Of a DNA stretch of 64,000 nucleotides, positions 41,582-50,005 are shown in pieces. This DNA comes from DASPFV01 sp035620975 (GTDB lineage Bacteria > Acidobacteriota > Vicinamibacteria > Vicinamibacterales > 2-12-FULL-66-21), in contig DASPFV010000245.1 of the NCBI GenBank assembly GCA_035620975.1, positions 49,233 to 113,232 on the forward strand. The letters run 5' to 3'. The position numbers and the translations under genes were made by a program. Positions within the stretch are counted from its first letter, which is position 1. Each line of letters starts with the position of its first letter. Under the pieces are notes generated by a model that made no database searches, had not been told where the DNA came from, and saw only the letters and a program-made list of their open reading frames with translations.

Positions 41582-42835
41582 TCAGCCGCCGGTCGGTCCG
41601 CTCACAGTCAGCTGGTTGACGACCTTCTTCACGCCCTCTGTCTCGCGCGCGATCTGTTCGGCCGTCTGGCTCTGGCCGGCTGTCTCGACGCTGCCCTTCA
41701 GCGTGACGACCCCGTTCTGCGTGTCGACGTCGATCTCGCGGCCCTTCACGTCGGTGTCGAGGAAGTACTTGGACTGGATCTTCATCGTGACCCACGCATC
41801 CGGCCGCTGGATGGGCTTCACGTCGGGAAGCGGCTCGGCCGCAGCGGCCGGGCCGCCGTCGGCCGTCTCCGCTGTGTCGCTCGGAGCCTCCACGCGCAAC
41901 TCGTCGGTGACGTTGCGCACGCCTTCGACGTTGCGGGCGATCGTGAGCGCTTGCCGGCGTTCGGCCTCGGTTTGGACGGTGCCCCGCAGCGTGACGGTGC
42001 CCTCGTTCGTATCGACGTCGATATTGCGCGCCTTGACGTCCGAGTCGACGAAATACCTGGCCTGGATCTTCGCGGTCAGCCACGCATCAGAAAGCGGACT
42101 CGCGGCGTCGGCCGTCGCGGTCCCCGTCGCGCCTTCGTCTGCCTGGCCTGGCTTCTCGCCCGCGGGCCGGGCGTTCGGGGATACCGTGATGCGATCCTCC
42201 ACGCGCGCGACGCCCGGGACTTCCCGCGCGATGCGGAGCGCTTCGGCCTTGCTGCCCTCGTTGTCGACCGTGCCCTGCAGCGTGACGACGCCGTTGCCGG
42301 TAGTACTCACGTCGATCGTCCACGGCTTGATGTCCGGATCGCGGAAATACCGCGAGCGGATGTTCATCGTGATGGTGCTCGCCTCGGTGATGGCGCCGGC
42401 GTCTGCGTCCGAATCGCCGTTCTCTCCGGTCGTCCCGGTCGCACCTGCACCTGCTGCCGGCTGGGGACCGCTGGCGGTCTGCCCCTCGCCCGACGGGGTC
42501 TGCACGACCAGCTCATCCTCCACGCGTGCGACGCCCTCCACCTGCTGCGCCAGGTCGACCGCCTGCTGCTTCGCCGCTTCACTGGGCACGGTCCCGCGCA
42601 GCGTGATCACGCCGTTTTCGGCTGACACGTCAATCTGTCGGGCTCGAATGGTGTCGTCCGTGTAATACCTCGCCTGCACGGCGGTGGTGAGGTTCTCGTC
42701 GGTTCTCGCCTCGGAAGTCACGGCCGGAGCGGACCCTGCCGGCGCGTTCGCCTCCGGCTGATCGCGCCGGCACGCGGTGGCTGCCACGATAATCATCAGG
42801 ACAGCACTCAGTCGCAGCACGTCCGAGCGGTTCAT
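41582..42835 (-). CDS. Lipoprotein with four BON domains
   Basis: A 417-residue exported protein from ATG 42835 with an AAGGAG site 8 nt upstream. The signal peptide ends at ATAC (Cys22), a likely lipidation site. Four BON domains follow at about 47-112, 152-219, 249-316 and 345-412, each with the pattern of an [RS]-R/K-Y-[FY] stretch, I-x-V-[DS], GVVTLxG-[ST]-V, and a final helix leading to V-x-x-V-x-[ND]-[EQ]-[LI]-x-V. Acidic Gly/Ala linkers separate them. OsmY-type proteins usually have two BON domains, so four is expanded. BON domains bind phospholipid or peptidoglycan; an envelope-stress role is inferred. Confidence 0.88.
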   Translation of the reverse strand: MNRSDVLRLSAVLMIIVAATACRRDQPEANAPAGSAPAVTSEARTDENLTTAVQARYYTDDTIRARQIDVSAENGVITLRGTVPSEAAKQQAVDLAQQVEGVARVEDELVVQTPSGEGQTASGPQPAAGAGATGTTGENGDSDADAGAITEASTITMNIRSRYFRDPDIKPWTIDVSTTGNGVVTLQGTVDNEGSKAEALRIAREVPGVARVEDRITVSPNARPAGEKPGQADEGATGTATADAASPLSDAWLTAKIQARYFVDSDVKARNIDVDTNEGTVTLRGTVQTEAERRQALTIARNVEGVRNVTDELRVEAPSDTAETADGGPAAAAEPLPDVKPIQRPDAWVTMKIQSKYFLDTDVKGREIDVDTQNGVVTLKGSVETAGQSQTAEQIARETEGVKKVVNQLTVSGPTGG

Positions 42836-43378
42836 CTCGCGATCTCCTTTCCGTGAAAAGTGCTCGGCCCGGATTCCGGGAGCCGGCACGGCCGTGCGCG
42901 CGACTCGGCGTGCGCTCCGGGCATGTCTCACGCCGGTGCAAGCCGTGCGCCGAGGTGATGGTGCCCGGCAGCCACAGTCGTGGTAGCGCGGGGCGTCTGT
43001 GCTTTGCATAAGGGCTGCGGGTCTGCCGTTCGTGCCGGGCTGAATGACGCTCTGACGGCATATCGAGGGACTTTCGACATCACGTCAGCAGCGCCGCTGA
43101 AAAGAAGGAAGGCCTCCCGCGTCCGTCGTTCGGACACGGCCGCGTCCGGGTGGCACACGCCCGGCCTTCACCTTGCAAACCCCGTCGTCACCGGAGTGAA
43201 GGGAGACTGCGCCGGCGATCCTCCCGAGTCAGGCCAATCACCACGCATCCTCCTCGCTCGAGGGCGACTGACAGTGGCGCCGAGCCCTTCACTCCGGCTC
43301 CCGGCGCCACGTACGCGCCGTCTCGACATCGGGGTCGACGTTCAGCAGTCCAGGGGGCACCCGTGGGGCCATCACGCC
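42836..43378. other. 543-bp gap between BON lipoprotein and SDR gene
   Basis: No gene, RNA or repeat that I can support. Frames on either strand lack family motifs. It should contain the BON gene promoter (minus strand, upstream of 42860); no consensus -35/-10 or sigma-54 pair is convincing. Confidence 0.4.
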
Positions 43379-44398
43379 TCAGCGCGCCGGACGAGCATGG
43401 TGGCGCAGCGCGCGTGAGACCCCCAGAATCGCACCGAGGGCCGCCGCCGAGATCCAGAGACCGCGATGCCTGGCGGCCCAGGCCTGCAGGCTGAACTCGT
43501 GCGCCCGCTCGCTGAACTCCCCGCGCGCCCCGGGGTCGCCCGCCACCGGGGACCAGAGGTTGTGCGGCCGGTGAGGGTCCTCCGGCTCGTCGGTCTGCTG
43601 GGCGTCGAACGCGGTCTTCGCCAGATACCAGTCGAGCAGCGCGGGCGCGAAACGGTTGGCGACGATGGCTACGGCGGTCGGGACGCCGACCCACAGCTCG
43701 CGCCGCCGGTGAGAAGCCGCCCAGTGGATTGCCTCCGCTGCGACTTCGGGCTGGAAGATCGGGGGCACGGGCTGGGCCTTCTTGGGCAACCGGCTCCTGA
43801 CCCAGCCGAACTGCGGCGTGTTGAGGGCCGGGAGGTGCACGCTCGTGACGTGGACCGCGCTGCCACCGTGCAGCAGCTCGGCCCGCAACGAATCCATGAA
43901 TCCCTGCACCGCGTGCTTGGCGGCACAGTAGGCGGACTGCAGTGGGATTCCTCGATACGCGAGCGTGGATCCGACCTGCACGATGGTTCCGGCATTGCGC
44001 GGCAGCATGCGGTGCAGGGCGGCGAGCGTCCCGTGCACCACGCCGAGATACGTCACCTCGGTGACGCGCCGGTACTCCTCGGGCTTCATCTCGCGCACCG
44101 GCGAGAACACCGAGGCCATCGCGTTGTTGATCCAGATATCGATGGGGCCGAACTCGTCCTCGGCGATGGCGGCCGCGCGGTCCACACTTTCCCAGTTCGC
44201 GACATCGGTTGGAATGACGACCGCCCGGCCCCCAGCCGACTCGACCTCACGCCGCGCGGCTTCGAGCCGGTCGCGCCCTCGCGCCAGCAGCGCCACGGAC
44301 GCGCGATCCGCGGCAAATCGTCGTGCGACGGCCCGGCCGACGCCTGCGGAAGCCCCGGTGATGACGACGACTGGTGGATGAGCTCTCCGTCCGCTCAC
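43379..44398 (-). CDS. Short-chain dehydrogenase/reductase with membrane tail
   Basis: A 339-residue classical SDR. The Rossmann nucleotide motif is VVITGASAGVGRAVA (about 11-25), DVANWESVD marks the adenine-side Asp, WINNAM the NNAG-like motif, VQVGSTLAYRG the catalytic Ser strand, and AYCAAKHAV the Tyr-x-x-x-Lys pair. It oxidises or reduces an alcohol/carbonyl using NAD(P). An extension after the usual 250 residues (about 215-339) includes AVAIVANRFAPALLDWYLAK and a C-terminal hydrophobic segment (LWISAAALGAILGV) ending in Arg-rich residues, so it may sit at the membrane. GTG 44398 has GAGG 5 nt upstream. Confidence 0.88.
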   Translation of the reverse strand: MSGRRAHPPVVVITGASAGVGRAVARRFAADRASVALLARGRDRLEAARREVESAGGRAVVIPTDVANWESVDRAAAIAEDEFGPIDIWINNAMASVFSPVREMKPEEYRRVTEVTYLGVVHGTLAALHRMLPRNAGTIVQVGSTLAYRGIPLQSAYCAAKHAVQGFMDSLRAELLHGGSAVHVTSVHLPALNTPQFGWVRSRLPKKAQPVPPIFQPEVAAEAIHWAASHRRRELWVGVPTAVAIVANRFAPALLDWYLAKTAFDAQQTDEPEDPHRPHNLWSPVAGDPGARGEFSERAHEFSLQAWAARHRGLWISAAALGAILGVSRALRHHARPAR

Positions 44399-44541
44399 GT
44401 TGCCTCGCGAGGTCCCGGCCCGCAACGCGCAAACTTCTGCAATGCCTGGGCCGGTCGAGGCAACGGCAGCTCGGCAGGCTGTTGATTCACACGAGTCCCG
44501 CGCGGCGGCATTTCGCGGTCAGAGTCTGCCGCGGCTGACGT

Positions 44542-45380
44542 TCAGCGGGCTGGAGGCCAGGGCATGCGGTAGGCCGCCGCCAGATCCCGGGCGGCCGTCG
44601 CGAGCGGCGTCCACGCATTGAGTGAGACGGGGACTCGATGGCCGGCGAGGGTGGCCTGCAGCGCCGCGGCGTGCGCCAGAAGCTGCTCCGCTTCGGCGGA
44701 GCTGGGCCTGCTGTCCTTCAGGCGGCTCCGCAACAGCTTCGCATCCTTCTCCAGGCGTTCGGCCTGTCCCACGATCGCGTCTCGCTTCGATTTGTCGATG
44801 GTGACGTCCGCCTTCAGCTCGCGCTCGAGCGATTTCTTCACGCGCTCGGCGGCGCGGCCGATGGTTTCGGTGGTACTGGCGACTTCACCGTCGCTGGCCC
44901 GCCGCACGACGACGTTCTCGGGCAGCGGGAACTCGGAGCCGTAGGCGGCAGCCAGCGCCGTGAGATCCCTCGCCAGCCGGTTCCATTCGCTTTCGCCCCT
45001 GATGCCGGGCGGCTGGCGACGAAAAAAGCCATCGATGGCCGAGGCCTGTCGCAGGAGCGCGGCGGCCTCGGCACTGGCTGCGTACCCGGGCTTCAACCGC
45101 TCCTCCATGCGATCGATGCTCTCCTGGAAATCGTCGAGGAAGTCGGCGACGTTCACTTCACCCCAGGGCTCGCGCAGCACGGCCTGCTTCAGCCTGTCGT
45201 CCAGTGCGTCATCGAAGCGATCGCGCCCCTGCTCGATGCGCGCGACCAGTGCCGCGATCTCGCGGTCCGTCAGCCGGTCGCCCCGAGCGCGGGTCCTGCC
45301 GTCGCGACCGTCAGGCACAGGAGAGTGATGGATCCCGCCACGGAACAACAGGGAATAACACGGAATACCGAACGATACAA
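44542..45380 (-). CDS. Secreted helical protein with frameshifted signal peptide
   Basis: The main frame (residues from about 45310 down) encodes a helical protein with LTDREIAALVARIEQG, DFLDDFQESIDRMEERL and a C-terminal WTPLATAARDLAAAYRMPWP, a layout I associate with small secreted acidobacterial proteins. Read in its own frame it has no signal peptide. One frame away, TTG 45380 (GAGGGA 8 nt upstream) opens an ideal export signal, LYRSVFRVIPCC...ITLLCLTVATAG, that runs into a stop at 45270. A single-base change in the CCC near 45290 would join them. In-frame starts without the signal exist (GTG 45318). Function unknown. Confidence 0.6.
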
Positions 45381-45449
45381 CCCATTGTTCCCTCGTGCGC
45401 GCCACGTCTCTGATCGACCGCCGCGCGTCCGCGAGCCGAGGCCCTTCTT

Positions 45450-45475
45450 CCCTGAACCAGGAACCCTGAACCAGG
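45450..45475. repeat. Tandem CCCTGAACCAGGAA repeat
   Basis: CCCTGAACCAGGAA (45450-45463) is followed directly by CCCTGAACCAGG (45464-45475). It lies in the short gap between two minus-strand genes and belongs with the similar repeats at 36051, 55743 and 59505. Confidence 0.6.
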
Positions 45476-45493
45476 CTGCTCCGCTACGGGCGC

Positions 45494-45880
45494 TCATGAG
45501 AACACCGCGCCGCGCCTGGCCAGCAGCTCCCTGAGGAGCGACCGATGGCAACGGTCCTCGCGCTCGCAGTAGCAGCCGACCGAGAAGCTGGTCTGGTGCG
45601 AGAGCGCCGCCAGCAGATCGAGGAGCCGCGCCGCAGCCGGCTCGTTCATCTCCTTCCGATACTTCTGCGCGAACGCCTTCCAGGACCGCTCGTCGTGTGC
45701 CGAGCGGCCGAGCGACACGAGCGCCTCGCTGGGCGCCAGCTGCGGGAGCCACACATCGTAATAGTCCAGCGCCGAGAACCTCGCCTTCGGCACGCCGCGC
45801 GGCGGGCGGCGCACGGTGCCGAGCCGCAGACCCTCAGCCGGGTGGCGCGGTGACCCCAGCTTCACGACTCTCACCGGCAT
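45494..45880 (-). CDS. DUF488 family protein
   Basis: A 128-residue DUF488 protein. Diagnostic parts are VKLGSPRHPAEGLRLGTVRRPPRG at the start and the conserved CYCEREDRCHRSLL near residues 104-117. The family is widespread and uncharacterised; the Cys/Arg/His cluster suggests nucleotide- or phosphate-related chemistry. The start ATG 45880 gives the family-typical MPVRVVKLG. It lies just downstream of a cysteine synthase pseudogene on the same strand. Confidence 0.85.
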   Translation of the reverse strand: MPVRVVKLGSPRHPAEGLRLGTVRRPPRGVPKARFSALDYYDVWLPQLAPSEALVSLGRSAHDERSWKAFAQKYRKEMNEPAAARLLDLLAALSHQTSFSVGCYCEREDRCHRSLLRELLARRGAVFS

Positions 45881-45887
45881 CTGGATC

Positions 45888-46690
45888 TCCTTCAGTCATG
45901 CAGTCCTTCACGCGCGAGCGCGAGGCACCGGCCGCGATCACAGTCAGGCCGTCGAGCCCGGCTCTGACCTGCCGAGATACTTCATCCCGGTATCGCGCAT
46001 CAAACGTCACCACGGTGACATCCGGGCCCAGCTCCTCGGCCACGCGCAGCGCCCCGGCGACGTTTCCTCCTGTAGACGTTCCGGCGAACAGTCCTTCCTC
46101 GCGAGCCAGCCGCAGGGCCATGGCCGGGCCTCGACGGTGGAGACCCGCTCGATCCGATCGGCCAGTCCGTTCTGCCAGAGCGCGACCACGAACCCGGCGC
46201 CGACGCCGTCGATTCCGTGAGGACCCGGCTCCCGCCGGACAGCACGGCTGACTCGGCCGGGCTCCACGGCCACGATGGCGATGCACCCGCTGCGACCGTG
46301 GAGGCTCTGGCTGCCGTCCCCGCCGCGAGGCTGCGGTGCCGACGCTCTGGAGGAGCACGAGCACGTCGGTCCGCCGCCGTTCTCGGCCCGAATTTCTTCT
46401 GCCACGGCATGATACGCGGCAATCTGGTCCCGGTTGTCGAGCTGGTCGGTCCGGAAAGGCGCCGGTCTCCGACGCGATCACCTTCGATCATGCCGCGCGT
46501 GAACCCGGCGGTCGTTCCGCCCCGTCGCTGCGCACGACCTGCAGTCTGTCGCCCACCAGGCGCATGTGAGCGAGCTTTTCCGCCGCGAAGGCATCCGAAG
46601 CGACGATGTGGAGCGGGTGGCGGACCGCGCAGACGCCGACAGCGACACGCCGGCGCTGCCGCCGGTGTATTCTCCGCTGGCGTATCCAGG
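45888..46690 (-). pseudogene. Decayed cysteine synthase-like PLP enzyme
   Basis: Pieces of one PLP-dependent cysteine synthase family protein appear in order but in different frames: EYTGGSAGVSL (near 46670-46640), HPLHIVASDAFAAEKLAHM (46630-46570), TAGFTRGMIEG (46520-46480), AEEIRAENGG, LQSVGTAAS, IVAVEP, GIDGVGAGFVVALW, GLADRIERVSTVEA, AMALRLAREEGLFAGTSTGGNVAGALRVAEELGP (to about 45990). At least four frame changes are needed, and the first quarter, including the PLP-lysine region, is missing. Several independent lesions argue for a genuine pseudogene. Confidence 0.85.
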
Positions 46691-46870
46691 GTCTCCGGGT
46701 CGAACGTGCCATGCACCTGGCGAGGACCGGAAGCGCGAACGTGGACGAGGTGGCGCCCGCGTCGGGTATGCGGACGCGCGACGTGCGTGCGTTGCCCCGG
46801 CGCCGCCTGACTCTCGGCGTGATATCGGACGCGCAGGCGATAATCACCCCCATTCACCGGGACGGCCGTG

Positions 46871-47914
46871 ATGCAGACCTTCAACGTCGGGATCATCGGA
46901 TACAGCTGGGCGGCGACGGCGCACATCGCCGCCATCAACGCCACGAAGCAGGGGCGTGTGGTCGCGGTGTGCTCGGAGCGGGCGCTCGACGCCCGCGAGC
47001 TCAGCGAGCGCCACAGCACGCCGATCCGGGTCTATTCAAACGTCGACGAGATGCTCCGGGCTCCGGATATCGAGGTCGTCGACATCACCGGCTACCCCGA
47101 TCGGCATGCGGAGCAGTTCGTGCGTGCGGCACGCGCGGGCAGGCACGTGATCGTGGAGAAGCCGCTGGCCATCGAGTGGCCGGACGTGCTCGCGATGAGG
47201 CGCGCGGTCGGGGAGACGGGCGTGAAGACCTGCGTCTGCTTCGAATGCCGGTTCTCGTCCCAGTTCGTCGCCACGAAGGCGGTGATCGATGCCGGGCTGC
47301 TCGGCCGGCTGCATTACGGAGAAGTCGACTACTACCACGGGATCGGCCCGTGGTACGGTCAGTACCGCTGGAACGTCACGCGCGCGCGCGGCGGCAGTGC
47401 GCTGCTGACGGCCGGGTGCCACGCGCTCGACGCCCTGCTGCTCTGCATGGGCGCCGAGGTGGAGGAGGTGGCGAGCTACGCGAGCCAGAGCGAGAATCCG
47501 GTGTTCGCCGCGTACGAGTACCCGACCACATCGACCACCATCCTGCGGTTCGCGAACGGCAGCATCGGGAAGTGCGCCGCCGTCGTGGACTGCCTGCAGC
47601 CCTACTACTTTCACACGCACCTCGTCGGCAGCGAAGGCAGCCTGCTCGACGACCGGTTCCACTCGCAGAAGATCGCGGGGCTCGACCGCCACGCCTGGAG
47701 CCGTCTGTCGATGAAGACGCTCGACAGCGGCGACGTCGGCGATCACCCATACCAGACACAGTTCCAGGCCTTCTTCGACGCGCTCGAGGCCGGCCGGGAC
47801 ATGCCGCTCACGAGCTTCGCCGACGCTTTCCGCACGCACCACGTCCTCGAGGCGGCCGATCGGTCCGCCGCCGGGCGGCGGCCGGTTCGGATGGCGGACG
47901 TGCCCCTCGACTGA
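46871..47914 (+). CDS. Gfo/Idh/MocA-family oxidoreductase
   Basis: A 347-residue NAD(P)-dependent sugar oxidoreductase. The Rossmann start NVGIIGYSWAATAHIAAI (about 5-22) and the family catalytic motif VIVEKPLAIE (near 98) are present; the C-terminal beta-sheet domain carries GGSALLTAGCHALDALLLCMG, with the conserved His-x-x-D. It would oxidise a ring hydroxyl of a sugar or aminosugar. ATG 46871 is chosen over the GTG one codon upstream. It leads a tight three-gene set with a PIG-L deacetylase (12-nt gap) and a NagB-like deaminase, which points to an aminosugar substrate. Confidence 0.88.
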   Translation: MQTFNVGIIGYSWAATAHIAAINATKQGRVVAVCSERALDARELSERHSTPIRVYSNVDEMLRAPDIEVVDITGYPDRHAEQFVRAARAGRHVIVEKPLAIEWPDVLAMRRAVGETGVKTCVCFECRFSSQFVATKAVIDAGLLGRLHYGEVDYYHGIGPWYGQYRWNVTRARGGSALLTAGCHALDALLLCMGAEVEEVASYASQSENPVFAAYEYPTTSTTILRFANGSIGKCAAVVDCLQPYYFHTHLVGSEGSLLDDRFHSQKIAGLDRHAWSRLSMKTLDSGDVGDHPYQTQFQAFFDALEAGRDMPLTSFADAFRTHHVLEAADRSAAGRRPVRMADVPLD

Positions 47915-47926
47915 GGTCGGACGCGC

Positions 47927-48745
47927 ATGCCGCGAGCCCTCGCGATCGGCGCGCACCCGGACGACATCGAGTTCGTCATGGCCGGGACCCTGCTGCTGCT
48001 CAAGGAAGCCGGCTGGGAGCTGCACTACTTCAACGTCTCCAGCGGCAATCTCGGCAGCCTGACGTCGCCCCCGGCCGAGACGGCGCGCGTCCGGCGCGCG
48101 GAAGCCAGGGCCGCCGCCCGCGTGCTGGGCGCCACGTGGCACCCCCCGATCTGCGACGACCTGCAGATCTTCTACGACGATCGCACGCTCCGGCGCTTCG
48201 CCGCGGTCATCCGGGACGCGGGTCCGTCCGTGATCCTGACGCATGCGGTCCGGGACTACATGGAGGACCACATGACCACGTCGCGCCTGGCGGTCACGGC
48301 CGCGTTCGCCCGCGAGCTGCCGGGTTACCGCACGATTCCGCGCCGGGCGCCCTCACCCGGAGCCGTCACGATCTACCATGCGAGCCCACACGGGCTCCGC
48401 GACGGGCTTCGCCGGGTGGTCCGCCCCGGCGCGTTCGTGGACACCACGAGCGTGCACGATCGCAAGCGCGCGGCCCTCGAGTGTCACACGAGCCAGCGCC
48501 GGTTCCTCGATGTCACCCAGGGCATGGACGATTACGTGCGGACGATGGAGGATTTCAGCCGGAGCGTGGGGAAGCTGTCCGGCCGCTACCGGCACGCCGA
48601 GGGCTGGCGGCGCCACCTCCACTTCGGCTTCTGCGAGCCGGGCGCCGATCCCCTGCGCGATGCGCTGGGGCGGCACTACCTCGTGAGCCGCGCGTACGAG
48701 AGCAGGTTGAACGCGGCAGACGGGGAGGGCGCCAGTGGCTCGTAG
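47927..48745 (+). CDS. PIG-L/LmbE-family zinc deacetylase
   Basis: A 272-residue N-deacetylase. The zinc-binding AHPDD motif is at residues 9-13, with the third ligand expected in TSRLAV-type helix after LTHAVRDYMEDHMTTS (His near 106-118). The family removes acetyl groups from N-acetylglucosamine-containing lipids, mycothiol or bacillithiol precursors, or free sugars. Context with a Gfo/Idh/MocA enzyme and a glucosamine-6-phosphate deaminase-like protein favours an N-acetylated aminosugar. No signal peptide, so it acts in the cytoplasm. Its last 11 nt overlap the next gene. Confidence 0.88.
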   Translation: MPRALAIGAHPDDIEFVMAGTLLLLKEAGWELHYFNVSSGNLGSLTSPPAETARVRRAEARAAARVLGATWHPPICDDLQIFYDDRTLRRFAAVIRDAGPSVILTHAVRDYMEDHMTTSRLAVTAAFARELPGYRTIPRRAPSPGAVTIYHASPHGLRDGLRRVVRPGAFVDTTSVHDRKRAALECHTSQRRFLDVTQGMDDYVRTMEDFSRSVGKLSGRYRHAEGWRRHLHFGFCEPGADPLRDALGRHYLVSRAYESRLNAADGEGASGS

Positions 48746-49673
48746 GCTCAGCGCGATCGCCCCCGGCTGGTGGGACTATACGACGCTCGACCCGGACCTG
48801 ATCGAAGAGGCGGCGCGCCTCACGCCCCGCGATCTCGCCCGGCTGTCGCGACCCGGCTTCCGCGTGGTCTTCTACGACACGCTCGAGGACTTCTATCTCG
48901 CCGAGGCCCTCGAGTACGTCCAGGCGTGGCGCCAGAGCACGCCCGACGCGCCCGTCGGCCTCTGCGGCCCGATTGGTCCGACCGAGCAGCTGCCGCTCGT
49001 CGCCCGGATCGTCAACGCGCTCGGAGTCGACGTGCGGTCCGGCCACTTCTGGGGAATGGACGAGTGGTTCGACGCCGCCACCGGCCGGGAAGTGCCGATC
49101 ACGCACCCGCTGAGCTTCCGGCGCGCGGATCTCGAGCTGTGCTTCAGCCGCATCGATCGGAAGCTGCGCATGCCGGACGCGCACCTGCACTTCCCGGCGG
49201 CCGATACGCGCGCCTACCGGGCGAGCTGGGCCGCCGGTGTCCGCTGTGCCGTGATGCAGGGTGGCCAGGGCGACGTCAAGCACTGGGCCTTCAACGATCC
49301 GCCGCCGCGCACCGGACGCTACAAGGATGCCCCGCCGCCGGCCGCGGAGTATCGCGCGCTCGCCACACGAGTCGTGGATCTGCATCCGCTGACCATCGCC
49401 CAGAATGCACGGACGAGCGGCGGCGGCAACATCTCGATGGTTCCGACCCGGGCGATCACCGTCGGACCGCTGGAGACCTGGAAAGCGGAGGCGGTGTCGA
49501 TCTGGCACGCCGGCAGCCACGACAATCCCTTCGGCCAGCGCCTCACCGCGCTGATGGTGTCCCGCCGGATCGTCGATACCGCCGTGCCGATGTCGCTGCT
49601 GGCCGAGCACCCGGACGTCCGGTTCAACTACTACCGCGGCGGGCTCGGCACGTGCGCGGTCGAGATGCACTGA
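48735..49673 (+). CDS. Glucosamine-6-phosphate deaminase-like (NagB family) protein
   Basis: A 312-residue NagB-family protein. The catalytic MDEW (Asp109, Glu110 in HFWGMDEW, compare NMDEY of NagB) and GGQGDVKHWAFNDPP (compare GGIGxDGHIAFNEP, including the active-site His) are conserved, so deaminase/isomerase chemistry is plausible. About 60 extra N-terminal residues distinguish it from classical NagB, as does divergence in the sugar-phosphate loop. It may act on a non-phosphorylated or altered aminosugar. GTG 48735 overlaps the PIG-L gene by 11 nt, indicating coupled expression. Confidence 0.82.
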   Translation: MARRLSAIAPGWWDYTTLDPDLIEEAARLTPRDLARLSRPGFRVVFYDTLEDFYLAEALEYVQAWRQSTPDAPVGLCGPIGPTEQLPLVARIVNALGVDVRSGHFWGMDEWFDAATGREVPITHPLSFRRADLELCFSRIDRKLRMPDAHLHFPAADTRAYRASWAAGVRCAVMQGGQGDVKHWAFNDPPPRTGRYKDAPPPAAEYRALATRVVDLHPLTIAQNARTSGGGNISMVPTRAITVGPLETWKAEAVSIWHAGSHDNPFGQRLTALMVSRRIVDTAVPMSLLAEHPDVRFNYYRGGLGTCAVEMH

Positions 49674-50005
49674 GCGCGGGTCTGCGCGGATTGTCGAGTG
49701 GAAAGTCACGGGAGGCGGATGAACACGGAGTCACGCGGATGGATCGGAACCCGCGGCTGGTGATCGTTGCGGAATTCACACGTGAGTTCGCACGTGCACG
49801 AACCGGCGGTCATCACGATGCTGGCGATGGGACCTAGCCACGATGCGTTGTTCCCTCAGGGCATCGTCTCATCGTCGCATCGTTCCATCGTGGTTGCCGT
49901 CGGCCCGTGCATGTATCGAGGAACGCAGGTGAGTAGCGGTGATTACCGGGATCAGGATCACGGGACGCGGATGAATGCGGATTCGCGCGTCGGCGATGGC
50001 GGGGG
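49674..50005. repeat. Intergenic region with diverged GCGGATGAA repeats
   Basis: Two related segments, one beginning GCGGATGAACACGGAG at 49715 and the other GCGGATGAATGCGGAT at 49968, sit near the two ends of this gene-free stretch. Between them is a CATCGT-rich run (about 49843-49891, several copies of CATCGT). Similar words are known as dispersed intergenic repeats in large soil-bacterial genomes. No gene is visible. Confidence 0.55.

Noticed and set aside
42836..43378. Sigma-54 promoter upstream of the BON lipoprotein
   Set aside because: GG and GC-containing words occur but none with the 24/12 spacing and the TTGC element together.
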